Positions 43,284 through 54,080 of a DNA stretch of 64,000 nt are shown one piece after another. The translations under genes and the position numbers were made by a program. The stretch comes from Caryophanales bacterium. Its GTDB lineage: Bacteria > Bacillota > Bacilli > Exiguobacteriales > Exiguobacteriaceae. Each line of letters begins with the position of its first letter. Position 1 is the stretch's first letter. Below the pieces are notes generated by a model. That model was not told the DNA's origin. It saw only the letters and a list, made by a program, of their open reading frames with translations, and did not search any database. Where the stretch lies: positions 186,001 to 250,000 of the forward strand of contig CABJAC010000004.1 of NCBI GenBank assembly GCA_902363455.1. The letters run 5' to 3'.

Positions 43284-44597
43284 TCACCCTTCTTTTCCGA
43301 CAGTTTCGAACGGAATCCATTTTCCGCTTCGTTTCATGAACCAAGTGGGTTTAAACAAGGCATATCGGCTGGTATCGATTTCGTACGTCATCTCATAGCC
43401 CATCCGGATGCCGGTCATCTCGTTCCGGAGACCCTTTGCTTCGAGTTGTTGTTCGACTTCCTCGATCGAAGGCAATGTCGTTTCGCGGAGCAACAGTTTC
43501 CGGTCTGCCCGGAGCATGCTCCGGCTGAGCGCACGGATTTGATTCTCTTCAAACGTCACCTTGATCGTTGCTAAATCAAAATCAGGTTGCTCTAGCAAAG
43601 GACCGGCTTCACCGAACACCGGATAGCGGTTCAAATACAAACGGAACGTCGCCGTCTGTTCTTCACCGACTTTTGACATCTGATCAAAATAATAGCGGAA
43701 TCCGCTGCGTTGTGTCACGGGATCGAGCCATCCGCCGTGGATGTTGATATAGCTGACAACGGTACTATAGTCGACGGAAGAAGTCTGCGTGTTCGGAGAT
43801 AACGTATTAAAACGAAACGCATTGTAATCCCGGTCATAGGTCGAGACACTGACACCGTCCGTCAAAACGTCAAGATCGTCCCGGCTTTTGATTTGCTGGA
43901 CATTCGAATTTTCTGTAAAAAAGGCACTCTCAATTCGACTGAGTGGTTTTGGATTTTCTGAAATATCATCGTAGACGAATACTTCCTCAAGCTTCGGGGC
44001 AATACTCGGAACATAGGTGTAGTCCCCGCCCTTGAGCTCGACTTTCGTCATCGGTTTTTTCTTATCATAGGCGAATAGTCGTTTTAAGACGCTGTCGTCA
44101 CCAATCAATTTAAAGTCCTTGAATCGTCCGTTCGTCGATTCGAGCCTTAGAATCGGACCGTCGTAATCGAGCAGATAAAGCCGTTTGATCGGCTCGGACA
44201 TGGCAATTTGTTTTTCACCGAGTAACTCCTCGAGCATCTTCGCGCTGATCGGCGTCGGGAAAATCATCTCGACATTCCGCTTGCTGACCGGAATATTCGA
44301 CGCCTTATCGGTCAACACGAGGACGCCGATATCGAAGGATGCCCCGATCCGGTTCAGGATCGTCCGACCGATGATTTGCGTCTGATACGCTTTTTCACCG
44401 TTCGAGTAGACGACCAGTTCCGGATTGACGAGCTGATTCCCTTCAACTGTTTTCGAGGCATCAATTTCATTAAACGACACCTGTTCTTGTTCAATCGATT
44501 CACTGCTTGGATGATAAGTCCAAAGCATCGCGGTCTGTACAATCGAGCCGCTGACAAGAAGAATCAAGGCAATGGATTTCAGCCGCTGTTTGATCAT
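43284..44597 (-). CDS. walH: WalH, regulator of WalK
   Basis: A 437-residue protein (YycH) with an N-terminal membrane helix (LKSIALILLVSGSIVQTAMLW) and a large extracytoplasmic part. It works with WalI to restrain WalK. Its start overlaps the end of walK by 4 bases (ATGA), showing translational coupling. Identification relies on topology, length close to the usual 450 residues, and position. Confidence 0.9.
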   Translation of the reverse strand: MIKQRLKSIALILLVSGSIVQTAMLWTYHPSSESIEQEQVSFNEIDASKTVEGNQLVNPELVVYSNGEKAYQTQIIGRTILNRIGASFDIGVLVLTDKASNIPVSKRNVEMIFPTPISAKMLEELLGEKQIAMSEPIKRLYLLDYDGPILRLESTNGRFKDFKLIGDDSVLKRLFAYDKKKPMTKVELKGGDYTYVPSIAPKLEEVFVYDDISENPKPLSRIESAFFTENSNVQQIKSRDDLDVLTDGVSVSTYDRDYNAFRFNTLSPNTQTSSVDYSTVVSYINIHGGWLDPVTQRSGFRYYFDQMSKVGEEQTATFRLYLNRYPVFGEAGPLLEQPDFDLATIKVTFEENQIRALSRSMLRADRKLLLRETTLPSIEEVEQQLEAKGLRNEMTGIRMGYEMTYEIDTSRYALFKPTWFMKRSGKWIPFETVGKEG

Positions 44598-46444
44598 CCG
44601 GCATCCACCTCTTCAATCACTTCATACGGTAGTGTAAAGTAAATCGTCGTGCCGCGTCCCCACTCGCTTTCTGCCCAAATGTCGCCGCCATGTGCCGAGA
44701 CGACATCTTTCGCAATCGAGAGACCAAGACCGGTCCCTCCGATTTTACGGGCACGGGCTTTATCGCCCCGGTAAAACCGTTCAAAAATCTTTTGCAGGTT
44801 CGCCTTCGGAATACCGACACCCTCATCCTTGATGCTGATGACAATCCGTTTTGCCCGCAACATTGTCCGGACCGTGATCGTGCCGCCTTCCGGCGAATAT
44901 TTAATCGCATTCGTTAAAATATTATCCGCAACTTGAATCAACTTATCTTGATCTCCCCGGATGTAGACTTTCCGTTTCATGATTTTCCGGCGGAAGCGGA
45001 TCCGTTCCGGTTTCGTCATATCATGACGGTCGAGGATATCATTGAGGAACTGGATGTAATCAAACCGAACCTTGTTCATCTTGTATTCCTTACTGTCCAT
45101 TTTTGACAGTTGTAAGAGATCCGTGACAAGGCGGATCATCCGCTCCGTTTCATTTTGTGTCGTCTCGAGGAAACGGGGAGCCAGTTCTTCATCTTGATAT
45201 GCCCCTTCCGCCAAAGCTTCGAGGTAACTGCGCATCGTCGTCAGCGGTGTCCGCAGTTCGTGACTGACGTTCGCGACGAATTCGCGTCGGTCCTGTTCGA
45301 CTTGTTCCTGCTCCGTGACATCATGCAGGACGATGATCATTCCGGTAATCGGTCCACTGTGCTTTTTGACCGGTGAGAAGAAGGCCCGGACTAGGAACAG
45401 TTCATCCTCGCTACTGAAATCAAGCAGACGCGGCGGCATCGTTCCGTCTTCCGGAATCATGAAGTCATCGCCCAAGGCGAGTAAATCTTTCAAATTCGTT
45501 CCGACGACACCGGTCTCATCCACACCGACGATATCTTTCGCCTGATCGTTCATCAAGATGACACGTAACGTCCGGTCCGTGGCGATAACGCCGTCCGTCA
45601 TATTTTCAAGAACACTCGTCAATTTCCGCCGTTCCGCTTCCGTCGTCGCGTTCGCTTCGAGCAACTCATCCGTCAGCTCATTAAACGAACGCGCGAGCTG
45701 ACCGATTTCATCATCCGAATAGACTTTAACCTTCCGGGAAAAGTTCCCGCGACGCATCTCGATTGCTTGGCGCCGCATATCCGAAATCGGACGGGTGATC
45801 GTCCGTGATAACAGGACCCCGAGAATCGAGGTGATGACAAGTGCAATCACTGTCCCCGTTGCTAAAATGCGTGTGACTTGTTGCATCTGCGCGTAAATCG
45901 ACTCCATCGAAGCCCGGACATAAATCATACCGGTCGTCGCACCGGTTCGTTCCGATGTGACGGGAACCGCGAAAATCCGGATTTTATCTTCCGTTCCGGG
46001 GTCAAGAACCGTATCAATCCGGGACGAACTCGTCGCCTGTGCTTTTTTGATCAACGAGTTCGTCGCCCGTTGTCCGACCGCCGACTGATTGTCCTCGTCA
46101 GACGTCGCTTGAATGATCGAGTCCTGATCAATGATCTGGACTTCGAGAATATCGTTTCTTGAAGTGGAGCCACTACTAAACTCAGACAGCAGTTGTCCAA
46201 GAGATTCAGACAACTGCCGTTTGGAGGTCTCATCATCGCCTGTCTTATCGAATTCCTTACCGACGTTGTACGCGACAAGTCCGGCCCGGTCCTCAACAGA
46301 TTTTGAGAAGTTCGTAATGTACTGCTTTTCAAGAGAACGAACGAAGTAAACACCAATGACCTGCATCGCAACTAAAATCAACAATGCGTAAATGACGACA
46401 AGTTTCCACTGGATCGATTTAAAGAAGTTCGTTCCTTTTAACAT
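44594..46444 (-). CDS. walK: WalK, essential cell-wall sensor histidine kinase
   Basis: A 616-residue membrane kinase (YycG). Two membrane helices (about 13-33 and 184-204) flank an extracellular Cache-like sensor domain. HAMP (about 205-258), PAS (about 265-370), HisKA with the phospho-acceptor His in FVANVSHELRTPL (around residue 388) and HATPase_c with NILTNAIKYSP, DEGVGIP and GTGLGLSI follow. With WalR it controls cell-wall hydrolase genes. It is 2 bp downstream of walR. Confidence 0.97.
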   Translation of the reverse strand: MLKGTNFFKSIQWKLVVIYALLILVAMQVIGVYFVRSLEKQYITNFSKSVEDRAGLVAYNVGKEFDKTGDDETSKRQLSESLGQLLSEFSSGSTSRNDILEVQIIDQDSIIQATSDEDNQSAVGQRATNSLIKKAQATSSSRIDTVLDPGTEDKIRIFAVPVTSERTGATTGMIYVRASMESIYAQMQQVTRILATGTVIALVITSILGVLLSRTITRPISDMRRQAIEMRRGNFSRKVKVYSDDEIGQLARSFNELTDELLEANATTEAERRKLTSVLENMTDGVIATDRTLRVILMNDQAKDIVGVDETGVVGTNLKDLLALGDDFMIPEDGTMPPRLLDFSSEDELFLVRAFFSPVKKHSGPITGMIIVLHDVTEQEQVEQDRREFVANVSHELRTPLTTMRSYLEALAEGAYQDEELAPRFLETTQNETERMIRLVTDLLQLSKMDSKEYKMNKVRFDYIQFLNDILDRHDMTKPERIRFRRKIMKRKVYIRGDQDKLIQVADNILTNAIKYSPEGGTITVRTMLRAKRIVISIKDEGVGIPKANLQKIFERFYRGDKARARKIGGTGLGLSIAKDVVSAHGGDIWAESEWGRGTTIYFTLPYEVIEEVDAG

Positions 46445-46446
46445 CG

Positions 46447-47154
46447 TTATTCATTCTCCCCGTCTTGGAGATAATAGCCGACACCACGGCGGGTCATGAT
46501 ATAAATCGGTGTACTTGGGTTGTCCTCAACTTTTTCCCGTAAACGGCGCACTGTGACGTCGACCGTCCGCACGTCTCCAAAGTAATCGTAGCCCCAGACC
46601 GTTTGCAACAAGTGCTCGCGCGTCATGACTTGCCCGATATTTTTCGCTAAATAATGCAACAGTTCGAATTCACGTTGCGTGAGTTCGATTTTTTCTTCCC
46701 GCTTCGTCACCGTATGTGAGTTCAAATGAATCGTCAATTCACCAATCGTAATATCATCCGGATCGTCCGTCGTCGGTTTTTCTTCCCGTCCGCGTTTTCG
46801 CATATTGGCTTTAACACGGGCCAATAATTCCCGTGAACTGAACGGTTTGGTGACGTAATCATCCGCTCCAAGTTCGAGTCCGAGTACTTTATCGATTTCA
46901 GAATCCTTCGCTGTCAACATGATGATCGGCGTATCCAGTGTTTTCCGGACTTCACGGCAGACTTCCATGCCGTCCATCAGTGGCAACATGATATCGAGAA
47001 GAATCAGATCGGGCTTGAACTCTTCAACTTTCTCGAGTGCTTCGACACCATCGTTTGCTACGGCGACACTATATCCTTCTTTTTCTAATTTAAATTTTAA
47101 TATATCGGCAATCGGTTGCTCGTCATCGACGACGAGGATTTTACGTTCCGTCAC
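46447..47154 (-). CDS. walR: WalR, essential response regulator
   Basis: A 235-residue OmpR-family regulator (YycF). The receiver domain has the acidic pocket DDE (about residues 10-12), the phospho-acceptor Asp in [13 protein letters not shown] (about 54), Thr in MLTAKDSE and Lys in VTKPFSS. The winged-helix domain includes [24 protein letters not shown] and [12 protein letters not shown]. It is first in the operon walRKHIJ(-htrA). The AAGGGGG site precedes ATG. Confidence 0.98.
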   Translation of the reverse strand: MTERKILVVDDEQPIADILKFKLEKEGYSVAVANDGVEALEKVEEFKPDLILLDIMLPLMDGMEVCREVRKTLDTPIIMLTAKDSEIDKVLGLELGADDYVTKPFSSRELLARVKANMRKRGREEKPTTDDPDDITIGELTIHLNSHTVTKREEKIELTQREFELLHYLAKNIGQVMTREHLLQTVWGYDYFGDVRTVDVTVRRLREKVEDNPSTPIYIMTRRGVGYYLQDGENE

Positions 47155-47276
47155 TGGGTGTTCCCCCTTAGAAAATTTCTATTCAATCTATTTTACCTGT
47201 TTTTAATCCATATAGAAAGGTGGCGACGGAAACTCCCGGCGCCACTCGCTTGACTACATGACTCGTCCACGCTCGT

Positions 47277-47292
47277 CGTTCCACGTGAAACA
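47277..47292. promoter_or_regulatory. parS-like site in the walR leader
   Basis: CGTTCCACGTGAAACA matches the bacterial parS consensus TGTTNCACGTGAAACA at all positions but the first. It lies between the walR -10 (47301-47306) and the walR start, within the 5' untranslated region. Confidence 0.8.
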
Positions 47293-47300
47293 TTACTTTT

Positions 47301-47330
47301 AGTATACGCTTTTTTCGTTCATTTTGTGAA
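47301..47330 (-). promoter_or_regulatory. walR operon promoter
   Basis: On the minus strand, TTCACA (47325-47330) is followed after 18 bases by TATACT (47301-47306). The leader to walR is about 140 bases and contains the parS-like site. Confidence 0.6.
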
Positions 47331-47350
47331 TGTTTTCGCTTAGTCATATA

Positions 47351-47390
47351 TAAAAAGCAGCTCCAGATTTGAAATCTGAAACTGCTTCAA
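47351..47390 (-). terminator. Terminator of purA
   Basis: AAGCAGTTTCAGATT / AAATCTGGAGCTGCTT is followed by T5 on the minus strand, directly after the purA stop. Confidence 0.85.
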
Positions 47391-47393
47391 GAA

Positions 47394-48686
47394 TTACGCT
47401 TCTTCGTACAGGTCACGCAGGACAACCGTCTGTTCCCGTCCGGGTCCGACTGAGAATGTCACGAGTGAGATGCCTGTCAAATCAGCAATTCGTTTCACAT
47501 AGTTTTGTGCATTGATCGGCAGATCCTCAAACTTGCGGATATGCGTGATATCTTCTTTCCAGCCCGGTAACTCTTCATACACCGGAACACACGCTTCAAG
47601 ATCACGGAAGCTTGCTGGGTACTCGTCAATCTGTTTGCCGTTAAACTCGTACGACGTACAAATTTTGAGCGTCTCGATTCCTGTCAGGACATCGATCGAG
47701 TTGAGCGAAAGGTCTGTTAAACCACTTGTCCGACGCGAGTGACGCACGACGACCGAATCAAACCAACCGACGCGGCGTGGACGACCTGTCGTCGTACCGT
47801 ATTCACGGCCGACTTCACGGATCTGGTGACCAATCTCGTCAAACAGTTCTGTCGGGAAAGGACCATCGCCGACACGTGACGTGTACGCTTTACAGACACC
47901 AACGACATGATCGATCCGGGCTGGACCGACACCGACGCCTGAGGCGACGCCGCCAGCAGATGCGTTGGATGATGTGACGAACGGATACGTACCGTGGTCA
48001 AGGTCGAGTAAGACACCTTGTGCGCCTTCGAACAGGACTTTTTCGCCTTTATCGAGGCTGTCATTGACGACGACCGATGTATCACAGACATACTTCGCGA
48101 ATTCTTGACCATATGCATAATATTCTTCGAAAATATCATCAAACGCAATCGGTTCTGCGTCATACATCTTCGTGAACATCCGATTTTTTTGTTCGAGGAC
48201 GATTTTCAGTTTTTCAGCGAATGTTTCTTTATCGAGCAAGTCCGCCATCCGGATTCCGATCCGTGCTGCTTTATCCATATAGCACGGTCCGATCCCTTTG
48301 AGTGTCGTGCCGACCTTCGCATCGCCTTTTGCTTCTTCTTCGAGCTGATCCTGCAGTTGGTGATATGGCAAGATGACATGTGCCCGGTTTGAAATAAGTA
48401 AGTTATCTGTTGAAACACCACGATCGTGCAGATACTTCAATTCCTTGACGAGCGATTTCGGGTTGACGACCAAACCGTTCCCGATGACACATTTCTTGTC
48501 TGAGTAAAAGATCCCTGATGGAATCAAGTGCAGCTTATACGTCTCATTGTTAAATACAATCGTATGTCCTGCGTTGTCTCCACCTTGATAACGAGCAACG
48601 ACATCGGCTTTTTTCGAAAGAAAATCGGTAATTTTCCCTTTTCCTTCGTCGCCCCACTGTGTTCCGACTACTACTACTGATGACAT
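47394..48686 (-). CDS. purA: Adenylosuccinate synthetase
   Basis: A GTP-dependent enzyme of 430 residues joining IMP and aspartate to adenylosuccinate, the first committed step to AMP. The N-terminal [20 protein letters not shown] is the P-loop-like signature. [25 protein letters not shown] and [12 protein letters not shown] are all intact, and it ends [11 protein letters not shown]. The start at 48686 follows AGGTGG. The location between dnaC and walR is conserved in Bacillales. The leader shows no purine riboswitch. Confidence 0.97.
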   Translation of the reverse strand: MSSVVVVGTQWGDEGKGKITDFLSKKADVVARYQGGDNAGHTIVFNNETYKLHLIPSGIFYSDKKCVIGNGLVVNPKSLVKELKYLHDRGVSTDNLLISNRAHVILPYHQLQDQLEEEAKGDAKVGTTLKGIGPCYMDKAARIGIRMADLLDKETFAEKLKIVLEQKNRMFTKMYDAEPIAFDDIFEEYYAYGQEFAKYVCDTSVVVNDSLDKGEKVLFEGAQGVLLDLDHGTYPFVTSSNASAGGVASGVGVGPARIDHVVGVCKAYTSRVGDGPFPTELFDEIGHQIREVGREYGTTTGRPRRVGWFDSVVVRHSRRTSGLTDLSLNSIDVLTGIETLKICTSYEFNGKQIDEYPASFRDLEACVPVYEELPGWKEDITHIRKFEDLPINAQNYVKRIADLTGISLVTFSVGPGREQTVVLRDLYEEA

Positions 48687-48860
48687 ATTCTCATCCACCT
48701 CCACGTACGATTCAAAACCACGACTAAGTGTAACGCGGAAAAAAACAGAAGTCAACCAAATACCGAACAATTAATTGTTACATTTCTTTTTCGTTCGTTT
48801 AAAAGACGATTTTAAATCACTTTTTTCCTTTCTCTTCAAGATATTCGAACATAACGATTT

Positions 48861-48892
48861 AAAAAACTCCCCTGCCGTAATCGGCAGAGGAG
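48861..48892 (-). terminator. Terminator of gdpP-rplI-dnaC
   Basis: On the minus strand, CTCCTCTGCC-GATTA-CGGCAGGGGAG is followed by T6. Confidence 0.88.
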
Positions 48893-48904
48893 AATGGAAT
48901 GGAT

Positions 48905-50257
48905 TTAAGCAGGTGGTGCATACGAATTATTCGGTTCAAGGTCAACGAACTTGTTGAACTCTTTCCGGAATGCGAGTTTGACGGTACCGGTCGGACCATT
49001 CCGCTGTTTGGCGATAATGATCTCAATCGTATTCGCATCTTCCGTTTCTTTATTGTAATAATCATCGCGGTATAAGAAGGCGACGATGTCGGCATCCTGC
49101 TCGATCGCTCCGGACTCCCGGATATCGGACATCATCGGCCGCTTGTCCTGCCGGCTCTCCACTCCCCGTGACAGCTGCGATAACGCAATGACGGGGACTT
49201 CGAGTTCACGGGCAAGCGACTTCAAGGACCGGGAAATCTCAGAGACTTCCTGTTGCCGGTTATCACTTGAACGGCCGTTCCCTTGAATCAGTTGGAGGTA
49301 ATCGATCATGATCATCCCGAGACCGTGTTCCTGCTTCAGACGACGGCATTTTGCCCGGATATCGTTCACCCGGATGCCCGGCGTATCGTCGATATAGATA
49401 CCGGCCTGAGACAGACTGCTCATCGCAAGCGACAACTTGCCCCAGTCCTCATCTTCGAGCTGTCCCGTCCGCAGACGTTGGGCGTCGACGTTGCCTTCTG
49501 CACAGAGCATCCGCATGACCAGCTGCTCCGCTCCCATCTCAAGACTGAAGATGGCGACATTTTCGTCGGCACGGGTCGCAACGTTTTGTGAAATGTTCAG
49601 TGCAAAAGCCGTCTTCCCGACAGACGGACGGGCCGCAACGATAATGAGATCATTCCGCTGGAAACCGGCCGTCACCTTGTCAAGATCACGGAATCCGGTT
49701 GGAATTCCAGTTGTCTCACCACTTTGTTTATGCAATTTATCAATTGTCGCATAGGCACTGGTTAAAACATCCGAAATCGGAATAAAGCTGGCACTGCCTT
49801 TTCCTTGCGAGACTTCAAGAATTTTTCGTTCCGCTTCGTTCAGCAGGACATCAACTTCATTTTGCCGTTCGTATCCGTCCGTCACGATTTCATTGGCTGT
49901 CCGGATTAAACGGCGAAGCGTGGATTTTTGATCAACGACATTGACATAATAACTGATGTTCGCTGCCGTCGGAACACCCTCTGCCAGTTCACCGAGATAC
50001 GTCAATCCACCGATTTCTTCGAGAACGCCGAGTGTACTGAGTTCGGCCGTGACTGTGACCAAATCAATCGCTTCTCCGCGATCAGACAATACGAGCATCG
50101 CTTCGAAAATCCGTTGATGGGCTGCACGGTAAAAGTCTTGTGGCAATAATCGTTCCGACGCACTGATCAGTCGATCCGCATCGATCATGATCGCCCCAAG
50201 GACGGCTTGTTCCGCCTCAATGCTTTGGGGGGGCGTATTTTGCATTAGATCACTCAT
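48905..50257 (-). CDS. dnaC: Replicative DNA helicase
   Basis: The hexameric DnaB-type helicase (called DnaC in Bacillus), 450 residues. The N-terminal collar domain (TPPQSIEAEQAVLGAIMID) is followed by a RecA-like motor with Walker A ARPSVGKTAFALN, Walker B MIMIDYLQLIQG and ALSQLSRGVESRQDKRP. The start at 50257 (ATG) is preferred over GTG one codon upstream because of the spacing to GGGGA. It follows rplI after 19 bp. Confidence 0.97.
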   Translation of the reverse strand: MSDLMQNTPPQSIEAEQAVLGAIMIDADRLISASERLLPQDFYRAAHQRIFEAMLVLSDRGEAIDLVTVTAELSTLGVLEEIGGLTYLGELAEGVPTAANISYYVNVVDQKSTLRRLIRTANEIVTDGYERQNEVDVLLNEAERKILEVSQGKGSASFIPISDVLTSAYATIDKLHKQSGETTGIPTGFRDLDKVTAGFQRNDLIIVAARPSVGKTAFALNISQNVATRADENVAIFSLEMGAEQLVMRMLCAEGNVDAQRLRTGQLEDEDWGKLSLAMSSLSQAGIYIDDTPGIRVNDIRAKCRRLKQEHGLGMIMIDYLQLIQGNGRSSDNRQQEVSEISRSLKSLARELEVPVIALSQLSRGVESRQDKRPMMSDIRESGAIEQDADIVAFLYRDDYYNKETEDANTIEIIIAKQRNGPTGTVKLAFRKEFNKFVDLEPNNSYAPPA

Positions 50258-50276
50258 CACCGGTCCCCTTTTCTAA

Positions 50277-50720
50277 TCACGCTTCTTTGACCTGCACGTT
50301 GAGCGTGGCTGTGACTTCATTGTGCAATTTAAGCGGTACTTTCGTGACACCGAGTGTTTTGATCGGGTGCTCGAGTTCGATTTTGCGTTTATCGATCTTG
50401 TAGCCCATCTGTTTTAACTCGTCTGCGATTTGTTTACTTGTGACCGATCCGAAGACACGACCGCCTTCACCGGTTTTCGTTGAGACGATAATCGTTTCTT
50501 TTTCAATCTTGTCTTTTAACGCTTGGGCATCAAGTAACGCTTGTTTTGCTTCTTCGGCTGCTCTGCGCTCGTGTGCCTCATGTTGCTTGAGGTTGCCGGT
50601 CGTTGCCGGTCTTGCCAATTTCTTTTTGAACAATACGTTGTTTGCATAGGCATCCGCGACTTCTTTAACGTCCCCTGTTTTACCTTGGCCTTTTACATCT
50701 TGTAAGAAAATAACTTTCAT
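50277..50720 (-). CDS. rplI: 50S ribosomal protein L9
   Basis: A 147-residue L9. The N-terminal [28 protein letters not shown] domain binds 23S rRNA, a long helix connects (about 40-75) and the C-terminal domain ends [13 protein letters not shown]. Its ATG overlaps the gdpP stop (ATGA), so L9 synthesis is coupled to that gene. Confidence 0.98.
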   Translation of the reverse strand: MKVIFLQDVKGQGKTGDVKEVADAYANNVLFKKKLARPATTGNLKQHEAHERRAAEEAKQALLDAQALKDKIEKETIIVSTKTGEGGRVFGSVTSKQIADELKQMGYKIDKRKIELEHPIKTLGVTKVPLKLHNEVTATLNVQVKEA

Positions 50721-52702
50721 TCTGTTTCCTCTCCTTTTGTCTCATCTTCTAAATAGTGGTCAATCGCTTTTCGTAATTCTGTTGCGACAGTCAGGACCGA
50801 TTCGGTCATCTGTGTCGCGGCATTTGTTAAGTGACCGCCACCGCCAAGCGTCTCCATGATCAGCTGGACGTTGACTTCTCCAAGCGATCGGGCACTGATC
50901 GCCGTCCGGCCGTCCTGCAGCTCGGCAATAACGAAGGCGGCCCGGATACCTTGAAGCGACAACAATTGATCTGCTGTCTGCGCGATCAGGACTTGATCAT
51001 GGATAACACCCGGCTCTGCCGTCGCAATCGCCATCCCGGCAGTGTATACTTCCGTTCGCTCCAAAATATGCGATTGTTCGACATACGTCTCAAGATCCTG
51101 ACTTAAGAATTCTTGAACCAAGACGGTATCAGCGCCTTGTGAACGTAAATACGAGGCGGCGTCAAATGTCCGGGAGCCGGTCCGTAAGGTAAAGCCTTTC
51201 GTATCGACGATGATCCCGGCAAGCAAAGCTGTCGCCTCGAGCATCGAAAGCTTTTCGTTCGTCGGTTGGTATTCAATCAGCTCAGTGACGAGTTCTGATG
51301 TCGACGATGCGTACGGCTCAAGGTAAACAAGAACCGGTTCTTCGATAAAGTCTTCGCCCCGTCGGTGGTGGTCAATGACGACCATCCGTTCAAACCGTTC
51401 CAACAACGCCGGAACGACGACAAGCGACGGTTTATGGGTATCGACGATAATCAGCAATGATTGATCATCAATCAACTGATCCGCCTGGAACGCGTTGACG
51501 AACCGGGTCTCAAGTTTCGGTTCCTGACTGATTTCGTTCATCATCCGCCGGATTCCCTGTCCAATCTCTGTTTCCGGCAGAACGATATGTGCTTCTTTAT
51601 CGTTCATCTCTGCCAGTTTCAGAATTCCGATTGAGGAACCAAGCGAATCCATATCCGGATTCCGGTGCCCCATGATGAGGATACGGCTCGACTCTTGCAT
51701 CAAGTCCCGTAATGAATTGGCGATGACACGCGCCCGGACACGGGTCCGTTTTTCGGTCGGATTCGTTTTACCGCCATAAAAACGGACTTTCCCATCTCGC
51801 TTGATGACGACCTGGTCGCCACCGCGGCCCAAGGCGAGATCTAAACTGGATTGTGCCATCAGACCAAGCGCCGGAATGGGATCACTGCCGCATCCGATAC
51901 CAATCGACAACGTCAACTGGACACCCCGTTGACTCGTTTCTTCACGAACTGTATCGAGAATCGTAAATTTCGACCGCTCTAAAATCCGTAAATTTTCTTC
52001 CGTCGTCACGATGAAGTAACGGTCGGAAGCGGTCCGCTTGATGTAGGTGCCGTGATCGGCCGCCCAGTGGTTCAGCAATTGCGTGACACGGCTGTTTAAT
52101 TCGCTGCGGAGCTGATCTTCAATTCCTTGTGTCATCTCGTCATAATTATCCAGATAGATGACGCCGATGACCGTTTGATTGTCGACCAGTTGTTGCTCGA
52201 CTTGAGCTTCTTCCGTCATATCGAACAAGTAAAACGTCCGGTTTTCATTATTTGAGAAAACCCGATAGACCGACTCTCCGATTTCAAGCGTCGCTTGATC
52301 TTCATCGACGGCGATCATTTCAACAAACAACGGATCGAGATCTGTTAAAGCATGTCCCATGGCAAGATCGTTAAAAATTTCACGCATTGGATCGTTGAAC
52401 CACGTGACATGTGCCTCTTCATCATAAAGTAAAATTCCAATTGGCATGTTCGTCAAAGCATCTTGACCGGTCTCTTCGACTTGAATCGAAATACCGGCGA
52501 CGTAACTTTCCCACGACTTGCGACCACGTCGTTCCTCCAACAAATGAAGGACAAACAGCCCAGTCGTCAAGACGGCACCGATCGCTGCGATAACAGGGTG
52601 ATCGACGGCAACGACAAAAAGCAGAGCCAGGATTAATAGATACGGAACGAAACGAAATAACCGTTGTTCCCGTTCAGGTGATACTTGTTGACCTAACCCC
52701 AT
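50717..52702 (-). CDS. gdpP: Cyclic-di-AMP phosphodiesterase GdpP
   Basis: A 661-residue membrane enzyme (YybT). Two N-terminal helices (about 20-60) are followed by a degenerate PAS domain (about 80-145), a divergent GGDEF domain (about 175-305) and the catalytic DHH/DHHA1 module (about 340-650), with [31 protein letters not shown] and [10 protein letters not shown]. It hydrolyses c-di-AMP and affects wall stress and beta-lactam tolerance. GGAGGA precedes ATG. It is the first gene of gdpP-rplI-dnaC. Confidence 0.97.
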   Translation of the reverse strand: MGLGQQVSPEREQRLFRFVPYLLILALLFVVAVDHPVIAAIGAVLTTGLFVLHLLEERRGRKSWESYVAGISIQVEETGQDALTNMPIGILLYDEEAHVTWFNDPMREIFNDLAMGHALTDLDPLFVEMIAVDEDQATLEIGESVYRVFSNNENRTFYLFDMTEEAQVEQQLVDNQTVIGVIYLDNYDEMTQGIEDQLRSELNSRVTQLLNHWAADHGTYIKRTASDRYFIVTTEENLRILERSKFTILDTVREETSQRGVQLTLSIGIGCGSDPIPALGLMAQSSLDLALGRGGDQVVIKRDGKVRFYGGKTNPTEKRTRVRARVIANSLRDLMQESSRILIMGHRNPDMDSLGSSIGILKLAEMNDKEAHIVLPETEIGQGIRRMMNEISQEPKLETRFVNAFQADQLIDDQSLLIIVDTHKPSLVVVPALLERFERMVVIDHHRRGEDFIEEPVLVYLEPYASSTSELVTELIEYQPTNEKLSMLEATALLAGIIVDTKGFTLRTGSRTFDAASYLRSQGADTVLVQEFLSQDLETYVEQSHILERTEVYTAGMAIATAEPGVIHDQVLIAQTADQLLSLQGIRAAFVIAELQDGRTAISARSLGEVNVQLIMETLGGGGHLTNAATQMTESVLTVATELRKAIDHYLEDETKGEETE

Positions 52703-52756
52703 CGCGTCCTCCTTATATACTAAATAGACTCATATGAAAAATTCGTTAACTTGTAT

Positions 52757-52785
52757 ATTATAACCGAAAAGCAGGACCGGTTGAA
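52757..52785 (-). promoter_or_regulatory. Possible gdpP promoter
   Basis: A perfect TATAAT on the minus strand (52757-52762) has a weak -35 (TTCAAC) 17 bases upstream, about 55 bp before gdpP. Confidence 0.45.
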
Positions 52786-52793
52786 AGCGATGC

Positions 52794-52830
52794 GAAAAAA
52801 AGCGCTTTTCCTCCGAAAAGGAAAAGCGCT
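52794..52830 (-). terminator. Terminator of rpsF-ssb-rpsR
   Basis: AGCGCTTTTCC-TTTTCGGA-GGAAAAGCGCT is followed by T7 on the minus strand. Confidence 0.93.
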
Positions 52831-52839
52831 GGACCGTAA

Positions 52840-53070
52840 TCAGTCAGCTACGTATGGGATTAAAGCCATTTGACGTGAGCGTTTGATTGCGATTGTAAGT
52901 GGACGTTGGTATTTCGCTGAAGTACCAGTCACACGACGTGGAAGAATCTTTCCGCGTTCTGAAATGAAACGTTTGAGAAGTTCTACGTCTTTATAATCGA
53001 TATGAGTGATGTGGTTCGACGTGAAGTAACATACTTTACGACGACGTTTTCCACCTGGACGACGTGCCAT
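52840..53070 (-). CDS. rpsR: 30S ribosomal protein S18
   Basis: A 76-residue S18. The N-terminal [32 protein letters not shown] and the C-terminal [30 protein letters not shown] are unmistakable. It binds S6 on the small subunit platform. AAAGGAGG precedes ATG. It is last in the conserved rpsF-ssb-rpsR operon. Confidence 0.98.
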   Translation of the reverse strand: MARRPGGKRRRKVCYFTSNHITHIDYKDVELLKRFISERGKILPRRVTGTSAKYQRPLTIAIKRSRQMALIPYVAD

Positions 53071-53118
53071 GTGATTAACCTCCTTTTTAGAGTAAATTTT
53101 TCAGTCCGACGTTCCCGA

Positions 53119-53646
53119 TTAGAACGGAAGATCGTCGTCTGAAAGATCGATCGAACTGCCGCCGCTGAATGGATCAGCGCCGAAGCCCGAGTTCGATGAA
53201 GATGAAGCGGGTGCTGGCGAGGAAGAGTTGTTCTGCTGTTGCTGTGAACCCCATCCTGCAGCATTCCCGTTTCCACCTGTATTTGAATTTGAAGAGTAGC
53301 TATCACTATCGGAAGAACGGCTTGCATTGCGTGATTCTAGGAATCGAACACTATCCGCGACGACTTCTGCACGATAACGACGTTGACCATCTTTATCGTC
53401 ATAGCTACTAATCTGAAGGCGACCCTCAACTCCTGCGAGGCTCCCTTTTTTCAAATACTGAGCAACGTTCTCTGCTTGCTTGCGCCAAACGACGCAATCG
53501 ATGAAGTCAGCTTCTCGCTTCCCATCTTGTCCTGTAAACGGACGGTCACAAGCGAGTGTGAATCGCGTTACCGCAATCCCGCTCTGCGTATAACGCATTT
53601 CAGGGTCACGAGTTAACCGACCGACTAAAACGACGCGGTTAATCAT
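53119..53646 (-). CDS. ssb: Single-stranded DNA-binding protein
   Basis: A 175-residue SSB with an N-terminal OB fold ([32 protein letters not shown]), a Gly/Ser/Gln/Asn-rich flexible linker (about 107-160) and the acidic tip DDDLPF that recruits partner proteins. The ATG at 53646 has GGAGAG 8 bases upstream; GTG three codons earlier is less well placed. It lies between rpsF and rpsR as usual. Confidence 0.97.
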   Translation of the reverse strand: MINRVVLVGRLTRDPEMRYTQSGIAVTRFTLACDRPFTGQDGKREADFIDCVVWRKQAENVAQYLKKGSLAGVEGRLQISSYDDKDGQRRYRAEVVADSVRFLESRNASRSSDSDSYSSNSNTGGNGNAAGWGSQQQQNNSSSPAPASSSSNSGFGADPFSGGSSIDLSDDDLPF

Positions 53647-53669
53647 CAGAATCACTCTCCTGTTTCAGC

Positions 53670-53957
53670 TTATTTCTCGTCTTTTGTGATCATTAAGCGA
53701 ACGATATCGTCACTGATCTTCATGAGACGGTCAAGTTCTTTTGTAGCTGCTGGTTCAGCAGTCACGTTAAGAAGAACGTAGAAACCTTCACGCATATCAT
53801 TGATTTCGTAAGCAAAACGACGTTTACCCATTTCAGTTGTTTTTTCAACTGTACCACCGTTGTCAGTGAGGACTTTGTTGAAACGCTCAACTAGAGCTTT
53901 TCGTGCTTCCTCATCAACTTCCGGACGGATGATGTAAAGTACTTCGTATTTACGCAT
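53670..53957 (-). CDS. rpsF: 30S ribosomal protein S6
   Basis: A 95-residue S6 ([18 protein letters not shown], then [25 protein letters not shown]). The start at 53957 follows GGAGG with 8 bases; a longer frame would use a GTG inside that ribosome-binding site. It is the first gene of rpsF-ssb-rpsR. Confidence 0.97.
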   Translation of the reverse strand: MRKYEVLYIIRPEVDEEARKALVERFNKVLTDNGGTVEKTTEMGKRRFAYEINDMREGFYVLLNVTAEPAATKELDRLMKISDDIVRLMITKDEK

Positions 53958-53974
53958 ATCTGTCACCTCCTCTT

Positions 53975-54000
53975 GGACTGGCGGCTCGATTCATCGAGCA
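53975..54000 (-). promoter_or_regulatory. rpsF leader hairpin, possible S6:S18 binding site
   Basis: On the minus strand, TGCTCGAT-GA-ATCGAGC followed by CGCC lies just before the rpsF ribosome-binding site. Leaders of rpsF operons in many bacteria carry a hairpin with a conserved CCG for autoregulation by S6:S18. I cannot confirm the exact fold here. Confidence 0.35.
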
Positions 54001-54080
54001 AGGAGCAATAATTCATTACTCACATTTGTTAATACTATCAAAGTATTTTGGTTTATGCAATAAAGATTCGTCTGCTTCTC

